A stretch of DNA of 50,153 bases from Flavobacteriales bacterium UBA1937 (GTDB taxonomy: Bacteria; Bacteroidota; Bacteroidia; Flavobacteriales; Weeksellaceae), in the NCBI GenBank assembly GCA_002337005.1, contig DDFD01000086.1, forward strand, positions 1 through 50,153. Direction: 5' to 3'. Under the pieces are notes generated by a model. It was not told the origin of the DNA. It ran no database searches and saw only the letters and a program-made list of their open reading frames with translations. Positions 41,599-48,106 of the stretch are shown here, piece after piece. Positions within the stretch are counted from its first letter, which is position 1. Every line of letters begins with the position of its first letter. Both the position numbers and the translations under genes were made by a program.

Positions 41599-41796
41599 TT
41601 AGTTTTTTACAGGGCCAGCAGCTGTGTCATTATTATTGGTAGTGCTGCTTCTGTTGATTTCTTTTTTCGGAGAATTAGTAATATTTAGATATCCGTTTTT
41701 TTTGTTTATGCTAGTGCTGGCAACAGAACAATTTTGAAGGCAGAGTATAATAATACCAAGAGCAACAAATGTCTTTTTTGTTTCAAAAGTTTTCAT
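41599..41796 (-). CDS. Very small lipoprotein
   Basis: 65 aa. Lipoprotein signal with lipobox LQNC at residue 23 (FVALGIIILCLQNCS), then about 40 polar Asn/Ser/Thr/Lys-rich residues. No family is recognised and the mature part looks disordered. It sits upstream of the PD40 lipoprotein on the same strand and is probably its operon partner. It is short, but the clear lipobox supports it as real. Confidence 0.65.
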   Translation of the reverse strand: MKTFETKKTFVALGIIILCLQNCSVASTSINKKNGYLNITNSPKKEINRSSTTNNNDTAAGPVKN

Positions 41797-41969
41797 ACGT
41801 GTTATTTTTTATTTATTGTGTTTGTATTTGAGTGATTGTTCCAATACAATACATTAGCTTCTTTACAAAATTGAAGGTTTTGTTAAGAAAATGAAATACC
41901 TATCATTAGGTATTTTTATGATGATATTTTTATAAATAAAACATTTTTATTAAATTTATATTTCATATT

Positions 41970-42031
41970 ATTGTTAAGTGTTATTAAAAAGATAATTTTG
42001 TCTGATAATAATTGATTAATCAATATTTTTG
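41970..42031 (+). promoter_or_regulatory. PAS-LuxR gene promoter region with palindrome
   Basis: Two overlapping candidates: ATTG (41970-41973) - 19 nt - TAATTTTG (41993-42000), and TTTG (41997-42000) - 23 nt - TATTTTTG (42024-42031). A perfect 14-bp palindrome ATTGATTAATCAAT (42011-42024) lies between the two -7 boxes and overlaps the first base of the second. Confidence 0.55.
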
Positions 42032-42079
42032 TATTATTGATTTTTACTATTGAAATTAGCTTTTAGAAATATAAAAACT

Positions 42080-42856
42080 ATGGCAAAAGAGACAGTAAAG
42101 TTTGATGTAATGAGAAAGACATGGAATAAAATTTCAAAATTTCATGACGGTCATTTAGGCTCTACATTTGAGCTTGAGATTTATAAAAAAATGTTGAATT
42201 TGTTTCATTTTGGAGATTACTATTATTATATTTTCAATGTTCCAAAAGCTACTATAGAATGGATAAGTGATGAGGTGATGGCTGTTTTGGGTATTGCAGA
42301 AGGCGTTACTGCAGAGTATATTTTTGAAAATATTCATCCACAAGATAAAAACAGATTTATAGAGCACGAATACGCAGTTACCAAATTTTTTGAACAACTA
42401 CCACCAGACAAAATTTTAAAATATAAAGTAACTTATGATTATAGATTAAAAGATTTTTATGGAAACTATAAATGGATTCTACAGCAGGTAGTTACTATTC
42501 AAAGCGAAAAAAACGGAGCAGTAATACGCACACTTGGTGTGCATACAGATATTTCATATCTCAAGAGAGATAATAAACCATCAGGTTTATCTTTTTTAGG
42601 TTTAGATGGTGAACCTTCATATTATAATGTTTCAGTAGATAAACTTGTTTTTATTCCATCTGGTGAGGTTTTTACCACCAGAGAAAAGCAAATATTAGAG
42701 TTGGTTATTAGTGGCAAGAGTTCTAAAGATATTTCAGAAAAATTGCATATTTCGAAATATACAGTGGATACACATCGAAAAAATATCCTTTCAAAATCGG
42801 GATGTGAGACTGTTCCAGAGCTTATATCAAAAGCTATTCAAGAATCTTGGGTTTAG
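42080..42856 (+). CDS. PAS-LuxR transcriptional regulator
   Basis: 258 aa from ATG 42080 (MAKETVKFDV); a TTG at 42050 is open but unlikely. Residues about 45-170 look like a PAS domain with PAC-like ending (YYYIFNVPKATIEWISDEVMAVLGI, then YKWILQQVVTIQ and GVHTDISYLKRD). Residues about 190-250 are a LuxR/GerE helix-turn-helix (FTTREKQILELVISGKSSKD, then LHISKYTVDTHRKNIL). It lacks a receiver domain, so it probably senses a ligand or cofactor through PAS. Targets unknown. Confidence 0.88.
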   Translation: MAKETVKFDVMRKTWNKISKFHDGHLGSTFELEIYKKMLNLFHFGDYYYYIFNVPKATIEWISDEVMAVLGIAEGVTAEYIFENIHPQDKNRFIEHEYAVTKFFEQLPPDKILKYKVTYDYRLKDFYGNYKWILQQVVTIQSEKNGAVIRTLGVHTDISYLKRDNKPSGLSFLGLDGEPSYYNVSVDKLVFIPSGEVFTTREKQILELVISGKSSKDISEKLHISKYTVDTHRKNILSKSGCETVPELISKAIQESWV

Positions 42857-42880
42857 TTTTAGAAGCACACGTTTCCGTGT

Positions 42881-43024
42881 TTTTTTTCACTTTTAGACAC
42901 GCTTTCCGCACTCGCTTTTTAATTTTTTTGCCAACGCTCAACCCTTTCAGAGTTTGAAACTCTGAAAGGGGGCCTCCAAACAAAAAAAAATTAAAAGAGC
43001 TCAAGCAATGCTTCAATCGTGGCT
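42881..43024. repeat. 'gagctcaa' repeat, copy B, with palindromic insert
   Basis: Flanks tttttttcacttttag, gctttccgcactcgctttt and aaaagagctcaagcaatgct match copy A at 30686-30776. The centre differs and contains a perfect palindrome (42942-42970). No gene is seen between 42857 and 43182. Confidence 0.65.
42942..42970. repeat. 29-bp perfect palindrome
   Basis: Arms CCCTTTCAGAGTTT (42942-42955) and AAACTCTGAAAGGG (42957-42970) around a single central G. It would extrude as a long hairpin or cruciform. Confidence 0.85.
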
Positions 43025-43058
43025 AAATTTCACGGGCAGTTTTTCTTTTCACTTTTCT

Positions 43059-43117
43059 AAACTACCCCGTCAAAATTTTCGCGGAAAATTTTGCCACCCC
43101 TTAAAAGAAGGGGAATT
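43059..43117 (-). repeat. Dispersed 58-bp repeat, copy 2 (inverted)
   Basis: Reverse complement begins aattccccttcttttaaggg and ends gacggggtagttt, matching 24241-24298 with a few changes. Both inner hairpins are preserved by compensating or loop changes. Confidence 0.8.
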
Positions 43118-43182
43118 CTTCACGTTCTCAACTTTGAAAACAATCGACGCGAGCGAAGCGAGCGTCAAATATTTAAAATTAT

Positions 43183-43668
43183 TTATTTTTGAGTATCATA
43201 GGGAATTCCATTTTTGGCTCCAGACAAATAAATTCCATAATCTGTTTCAACTTCAATTTCACAATCTGCATTTTTAGAGTGTTCTAATAGATTTTCAAAA
43301 TCTTTAATTATTAATTTTACTTTTTCAATATCATCTTTATGTGAAGCATAAGCTGGTCCACCAGCTCCGAAATAAACAATAAAAGTAATATCAGTCTTTT
43401 TATCTTTAATGTAATAATTAAAACCTTCGTATAAAATACCTTCTGGTTTTCCAAAATTTCCCCACATTCTTGATAAAAAATCTCCTATTGGAGCAGTTTG
43501 ACTTCTCATCACTCCAAAATCAACTAATTCAAAATTTTTTAATTTGTTTTTATCAATTTCATTAGAATGTACTACAATAAATTCCTTGTTCATATTTGTG
43601 GAATTTTTAATTTGTGCAAAAAATAAATTAGTAATTGATAATAGGATAAATGTAATGTTTTTTTTCAT
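43183..43668 (-). CDS. Exported protein of unknown function
   Basis: 161 aa. Signal peptide MKKNITFILLSITNLFFAQ. The mature part includes FELVDFGVMRSQTAPIGDFL and FNYYIKDKKTDITFIVYFGAGGPAYAS, then an ending EIEVETDYGIYLSGAKNGIP. I recognise no family. It is a single gene with repeats downstream. More AT-rich than average. Confidence 0.72.
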   Translation of the reverse strand: MKKNITFILLSITNLFFAQIKNSTNMNKEFIVVHSNEIDKNKLKNFELVDFGVMRSQTAPIGDFLSRMWGNFGKPEGILYEGFNYYIKDKKTDITFIVYFGAGGPAYASHKDDIEKVKLIIKDFENLLEHSKNADCEIEVETDYGIYLSGAKNGIPYDTQK

Positions 43669-43783
43669 TTCATAGTTATTGGTTTTTCAAATTTACAAAA
43701 TTTTGCTACTTAAAATCTATTTCCATAGACAAAACCTAAACTTTCAATTTAAGAATTTGAAATTATGAATCTTGAATTTTCTG

Positions 43784-43791
43784 TATCTTTG
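43784..43791 (+). promoter_or_regulatory. -7 element of the sigma factor gene
   Basis: TATCTTTG, 7 nt before the ATG at 43799. TTTG occurs 24 nt upstream (43756-43759). The predicted leader is about 3 nt. It excludes the upstream start at 43772. Confidence 0.6.
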
Positions 43792-43798
43792 CACAGCA

Positions 43799-44347
43799 AT
43801 GGAAAAACCAGAACTTCTACAACTCATCTTCTTGGCCAAAGAAAAAAATCAGAAAGCACAAACTAAACTGATCAATCAATTTTGGACAGACGTTTTTTCT
43901 TTCGTGATGAAAAAAGTACACGACGAAAACGTGGCTGATGAACTTACCGTTTCTGTGTTTTCTAAAGTGTTGGCGAAATTAGATTTGTATGATGAGAATT
44001 TCCAGTTCAAAACGTGGATTCTTACCATAGCCCAAAATTCTATAATAGATTATTGGCGTAAAAAAAATCGTGAAACTGAAGAAGCAACCGAAGACTTTGA
44101 AGATTTTAAAAATCAATTTGAAAAATCTCCCGAAGAAATTATGATTTCGGAGCAAGAAGAAAAGAAAATTATAGATACCGTTGCAAAAATGGATGTTGGC
44201 TATCAAAAAATTATTCAGTTAAGATTTTTTGAGGAAAAAAGTATCAAAGAAATTGCCGAAGAATTAGGACTTTCCGTTGCCAATACCAAAGTAAGAATTA
44301 TGAGAGCCAAAAAAGTTTTGGCAGAATTGTTAAACGAAAACGAGTGA
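43799..44347 (+). CDS. Sigma-70 family (ECF-type) RNA polymerase sigma factor
   Basis: 182 aa from ATG 43799 (MEKPELLQL). Region 2 is QTKLINQFWTDVFSFVMKK, ending in FKTWILTIAQNSIIDYWRKK (-10 recognition helix). Region 4 is YQKIIQLRFFEEKSIKEIAEELGLSVANTKVRIMRAKK. It has the ECF size and organisation. No anti-sigma factor gene is adjacent: the next gene is lipA on the same strand after 70 nt. The target promoter class is unknown. Confidence 0.92.
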   Translation: MEKPELLQLIFLAKEKNQKAQTKLINQFWTDVFSFVMKKVHDENVADELTVSVFSKVLAKLDLYDENFQFKTWILTIAQNSIIDYWRKKNRETEEATEDFEDFKNQFEKSPEEIMISEQEEKKIIDTVAKMDVGYQKIIQLRFFEEKSIKEIAEELGLSVANTKVRIMRAKKVLAELLNENE

Positions 44348-44417
44348 AATCTCTCACTGATTGAGCAGATGAAATCAGCCGAATCAGCTCAATCTGCGAG
44401 AAAAATTTTAGATATTT
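44348..44417. repeat. Phrase repeat in the lipA leader
   Basis: Contains gattgagcagatgaaatcag and ccgaatcagctcaatctgcg, related to 21799-21825 before the 21915 hydrolase. A weak hairpin (ctgattgagcag / related inverted words) is possible. No independent -7 box is clear. Confidence 0.4.
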
Positions 44418-45284
44418 ATGGAAAATCAAATTCAAGATACTACTACCAATAAACCAAAATGGATTAGAGTAAAGCTTCCTACAGGAAAGAATTACAGAGA
44501 ATTAAGAACACTGGTTGATAAATATAAACTGAACACTATTTGCCAAAGTGGAAGTTGCCCAAATATGGGAGAATGTTGGGGAGAAGGAACAGCAACTTTT
44601 ATGATTTTAGGAAATATCTGTACCAGAAGTTGCGGATTTTGTGGTGTAAAAACAGGTAAACCGCTTGATGTAAACTGGGACGAACCCGAAAAAGTAGCGC
44701 GTTCTATCAAATTAATGAAAATAAAACACGCCGTTCTTACTTCGGTTGATAGAGATGATTTGAAAGATATGGGTTCTATTATTTGGGCAGAAACCGTGAA
44801 TGCAGTTCGCAGAATTTCACCTGGAACTACAATGGAAACATTAATTCCTGATTTTCAAGGAATTCATAAACATTTGGATAGATTGGTAGAAGTAGCACCA
44901 GAAGTGATTTCTCATAACATGGAAACCGTAAAAAGATTAACCAGAGAAGTGAGAATTCAAGCGAAATATGAACGCAGTTTAGATGTTTTAAAATATTTAA
45001 AAGAAGCTGGACAAAACCGCACCAAAACTGGAATTATGCTTGGTTTAGGCGAAACCAAAGAAGAGGTTTTGGAAACCATTCAGGATGTGAGAAATGCCAA
45101 TGTGGATGTCATTACAATTGGGCAATATCTTCAACCAACCAAAAATCACCTTCCTGTAAAACGTTTTGTAGAATTGGAAGAGTTTGAAGAATATAGAATT
45201 TTTGCGGAACAGTTAGGTTTCCGTCATGTAGAAAGTTCACCTTTGGTTAGAAGTTCTTATCACGCAGAAAAGCATATTCACTAA
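44418..45284 (+). CDS. lipA: Lipoyl synthase
   Basis: 288 aa, normal length. Auxiliary [4Fe-4S] cluster cysteines are in CQSGSCPNMGEC and the radical-SAM triad in CTRSCGFC. Further blocks are ADEPEKVA-like DEPEKVARSIKLM, LTSVDRDDL, ISHNMETVKRLT and the final SSPLVRSSYHAE with the conserved Ser ligand. It inserts two sulfur atoms into octanoyl groups of 2-oxoacid dehydrogenases and the glycine cleavage H-protein. So the cell uses lipoylated dehydrogenases in addition to PFOR. Confidence 0.98.
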   Translation: MENQIQDTTTNKPKWIRVKLPTGKNYRELRTLVDKYKLNTICQSGSCPNMGECWGEGTATFMILGNICTRSCGFCGVKTGKPLDVNWDEPEKVARSIKLMKIKHAVLTSVDRDDLKDMGSIIWAETVNAVRRISPGTTMETLIPDFQGIHKHLDRLVEVAPEVISHNMETVKRLTREVRIQAKYERSLDVLKYLKEAGQNRTKTGIMLGLGETKEEVLETIQDVRNANVDVITIGQYLQPTKNHLPVKRFVELEEFEEYRIFAEQLGFRHVESSPLVRSSYHAEKHIH

Positions 45285-45358
45285 TTGAGTTACGGGATTC
45301 GAGTTACGAGATTAGCATTTGGTAACTCGGAACTCGGAACTCGAAACTCGAGACTTTT
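45285..45358. repeat. 'aactcgaaactcg' phrase repeats in the cinA leader
   Basis: Reads gagttacgggattcgagtta, then gtaactcggaactcggaact cgaaactcgagac. Short direct repeats of 'ggaactc' and 'gaaactcg' are visible, and gagttac/gtaactc form an inverted pair 14 nt apart. Similar words occur at 36447-36470. Confidence 0.55.
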
Positions 45359-46615
45359 ATGAAAAACGCAGTCCTAATTACCATCGGAGACGAAATTCTT
45401 TCGGGAAATACCATTGATACCAATTCTAATTTTATCGCTACTCAACTGAAAAATATAGGTTTCAAAGTCGTGCAAATTTTCACGATTTCTGATGAAATTG
45501 AAACCATCAAAAAAAACTTGAAATCTGCTTTTGAATTGGGTGATTTGGTGATTACAACTGGCGGACTTGGTCCTACAAAAGACGATAAAACCAAAAAAGC
45601 TTTTGCCGAATTTTTTAATGATACCTTGGTTTCTGATACTGAAACTTTAGAACATTTGAGACAATTGCTCATCAAAAGAAAGAGAGAGCATTTGTTTGAT
45701 ATCAATCTTCCACAAGCCGAAATTTTATCAAAATCTAGAGTTTTTCAAAACCACAACGGAACTGCGCCGAGTTTGATGGTAGAAGAAAATGGCAAAATCG
45801 CGATTTGTCTTCCTGGTGTTCCTTACGAAGTGAAACCTTTGATTAAAAACCAAATCATTCCGTTTCTTCAAGAGAAATTTGAACAGAATTTCATTATTTC
45901 CAGAATTATTTCGGTGGTAAATTTTCCAGAAAGTTTGCTTTCGGAAACCATTGAAAGTTGGGAATTGGCTTTGCCTGAAAATATTACACTTTCGTATCTT
46001 CCAATTGCCAATCGTGTGAAATTGAGATTGACTGCTACAGGAAAAAATGAAGAAATTCTGAACCAACAACTAGACGAAGAAATCACAAAATTAAAACCTT
46101 TAATTCAAGATAATATTATTTCAGAAAATGGAGATTCCATCGAGGAAATTCTGCACGATTTGTTAATTTCTAAAAATCTCACTATTTCTACCGCCGAAAG
46201 TTGTACTGGTGGTGAATTGTCTCATTTGATTACAAGTGTTTCGGGAAGTTCTAATTATTTTTTAGGTGGAATTTGCACCTATCAAACGCAGAAAAAATCT
46301 GAAATCTTGGGTGTTTCAGAAGATTTAATCAAAGAAAAGACGGTGGTTTCAGAAGAAGTATCACAAGCGATGAGTTTGGGTTGTCAGAATTTATTTAAAA
46401 CTGATATTTCTCTTTCTACAACGGGAGTTGCAGGCCCGAATTCTGATGAGTTTGAGAGCGAAATAGGAACGGTTTTTTATTCTATAAGAGTTCATAATTT
46501 TGAGAAAACTTTCAAATTGTATCTTCCTCATTTAGAACGAAAAGATTTTATGAATTTCGTTTCGATGAAGGTTTTGCAAGATTTAATTGAGATTTTAATT
46601 AAAGAAAAGGTATAA
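45359..46615 (+). CDS. cinA: CinA family nicotinamide-nucleotide amidohydrolase
   Basis: 418 aa with both domains. The N-terminal MoCF/COG1058 domain has LITIGDEILSGNTIDTNSNF, GDLVITTGGLGPTKDD and CLPGVPYEVKPL. The C-terminal amidohydrolase domain has LTISTAESCTGGELSHLITS and STTGVAGPNSDE. The two-domain form hydrolyses ADP-ribose and deamidates NMN; a competence role is inherited only by name. Full family length. Confidence 0.95.
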   Translation: MKNAVLITIGDEILSGNTIDTNSNFIATQLKNIGFKVVQIFTISDEIETIKKNLKSAFELGDLVITTGGLGPTKDDKTKKAFAEFFNDTLVSDTETLEHLRQLLIKRKREHLFDINLPQAEILSKSRVFQNHNGTAPSLMVEENGKIAICLPGVPYEVKPLIKNQIIPFLQEKFEQNFIISRIISVVNFPESLLSETIESWELALPENITLSYLPIANRVKLRLTATGKNEEILNQQLDEEITKLKPLIQDNIISENGDSIEEILHDLLISKNLTISTAESCTGGELSHLITSVSGSSNYFLGGICTYQTQKKSEILGVSEDLIKEKTVVSEEVSQAMSLGCQNLFKTDISLSTTGVAGPNSDEFESEIGTVFYSIRVHNFEKTFKLYLPHLERKDFMNFVSMKVLQDLIEILIKEKV

Positions 46616-46675
46616 AAATTGACTTTAAGTGTAATAAAAACCAGTACAAAGTTGTTTTGATATAAAAGGTATATT

Positions 46676-47338
46676 ATGAAAAAAATAGTTTTCGGCTTTC
46701 TTGTCGTTTTATCTCAGGTAGCTTATTCTCAAACTTCTAAAAACTTTGGTGATTTTAGTTCGGTAAAAGCGTATGACAGAATTAATGTGACGTTAGTAAA
46801 ATCTTCGGAAAACAAAGTGGAAATTTCTGGTGACGATTCTGATGTAGAAATAGTAAATAAAAACGGTGAGCTTAAAATAAGAATGATTCCGACTAAAATT
46901 ATGCAGGGTGATAAAGTTTCGGTAACAGTATTTTATGAAAATCTAAACGAAATACAAGCAAGTCAAGGTTCTAAAATTACTTCAGAAGATTCTGTTGAGA
47001 ATGGTATTTTAAATATTACTTCTAACGAAGGTTCTATTTTAAATTTAAAAATTGAAGCAGATATTTTGAATGCAAAAACCAATTCTGGAGGTATAATTAA
47101 TATTTCTGGAATTGCAAAAACACAAGATGTTTTGGTGAATTCTGGTGCTAATTTTAATGGAAGAAATTTAAAATCAGAAGTAACTTCTGTTACCACAAAT
47201 GCTGGCGGAAATGCAGATGTTTATGCTTCTAAAACCGTAACTGCTACCAATAGAGCTGGCGGAAATATCAATGTTTATGGATCTCCTGAGAATAGGAATA
47301 CCAAAAATATGTTGGGAGGGAAAATTAATTTCAGATAA
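46676..47338 (+). CDS. DUF2807 (head GIN domain) secreted protein
   Basis: 220 aa. Signal peptide MKKIVFGFLVVLSQVAYSQ. The mature domain starts NFGDFSSVKAYDRINVTLV and continues as repeated short beta strands with Gly/Ser/Asn turns (SQGSKITSEDSVENG, NSGGIINISGIAKTQ, TTNAGGNADVYASKT). This right-handed beta-solenoid pattern is typical of DUF2807. Function unknown; periplasmic or surface location expected. A terminator begins 13 nt after the stop. Confidence 0.9.
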   Translation: MKKIVFGFLVVLSQVAYSQTSKNFGDFSSVKAYDRINVTLVKSSENKVEISGDDSDVEIVNKNGELKIRMIPTKIMQGDKVSVTVFYENLNEIQASQGSKITSEDSVENGILNITSNEGSILNLKIEADILNAKTNSGGIINISGIAKTQDVLVNSGANFNGRNLKSEVTSVTTNAGGNADVYASKTVTATNRAGGNINVYGSPENRNTKNMLGGKINFR

Positions 47339-47350
47339 ACTAAATTATTT

Positions 47351-47380
47351 AAAATCAAGGTAATTGCCTTGATTTTTTTA
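47351..47380 (+). terminator. Terminator after the DUF2807 gene
   Basis: AAAATCAAGG (47351-47360) and CCTTGATTTT (47367-47376) with loop TAATTG, followed by a T-run. Confidence 0.82.
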
Positions 47381-47402
47381 TTTTTGATAGAAATTACTTG
47401 AA

Positions 47403-47987
47403 ATGAAAAACTTAAAATATATACTTTTAATTCTTACTTTTTTAGCATTAATTGTTTCTTACATCGGTGCAAAAGAACCTTTTACTTGGTGGCTAGAAGT
47501 TTTACCCGTTTTTGTAGGGATTTTGTTTTTGGCAATTTTTAGAAAATTTGAATTCACCAATTTCGTTTATGTGGTTATTTTTCTACATTTTTTGGTTTTA
47601 ATCATTGGTGGGCATTACACTTATGCAGATGTTCCGTTTTTTGAAGATTGGGGAGAGCGTAATAATTATGATAAACTGGGGCATTTTATGCAAGGTTTTT
47701 CTCCTGCTTTAATCATGAGAGAAGTTTTGATTAGAAAAAATGTGGTGAACGGAAAAGGCTGGTTGTTCTTTATTGTTCTCTGTTTCGTGATGTTTGTGAG
47801 TTCTACCTATGAATTGATAGAATGGTGGGTTTCTGTTTTTTCTGGCGAAGCTGGTGATAGTTTTCTGGGAACTCAAGGTTATATTTGGGACACGCAAACA
47901 GATATGCTAATGGCGTTAATTGGCGGAATTGTGGCTCAATTGTTTTTAAGCAAAGCACTGCAAAAAAATATTAATCGATTATTATAA
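47403..47987 (+). CDS. DUF2238 membrane protein (YjdF-like)
   Basis: 194 aa with about six membrane segments. YjdF/DUF2238 landmarks are HYTYADVPFFEDWGERNNYDKLGHFMQGF, SSTYELIEWW and LGTQGYIWDTQTDMLMALIGG. Conserved polar residues (His, Asp, Glu, Trp) within the membrane region suggest a catalytic or transport role, but none is established. It lies close to the DUF2807 gene but is separated from it by a terminator. Confidence 0.9.
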   Translation: MKNLKYILLILTFLALIVSYIGAKEPFTWWLEVLPVFVGILFLAIFRKFEFTNFVYVVIFLHFLVLIIGGHYTYADVPFFEDWGERNNYDKLGHFMQGFSPALIMREVLIRKNVVNGKGWLFFIVLCFVMFVSSTYELIEWWVSVFSGEAGDSFLGTQGYIWDTQTDMLMALIGGIVAQLFLSKALQKNINRLL

Positions 47988-48065
47988 TATTCATAAATTT
48001 TTTAAGGTAATTTTAAGATGTATTAAAGTTTAATTAAACTTTATTTTTTTAGTGTTTTTTGGTTC

Positions 48066-48073
48066 TAAATTTG
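48066..48073 (+). promoter_or_regulatory. Candidate -7 element for the GH18-deacetylase gene
   Basis: TAAATTTG, 33 nt before the ATG at 48107. No good -33 match was found. Confidence 0.45.
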
Positions 48074-48106
48074 TGCTTTGAATTTTTATAATTCATTTAT
48101 TAAACT

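Noticed and set aside
43146..43168. GC-rich word gacgcgagcgaagcgagcgt as a possible REP element
   Set aside because: Only 5-bp arms pair (GACGC/GCGTC); the rest is short direct repetition of GCGA. Not enough structure for a claim.
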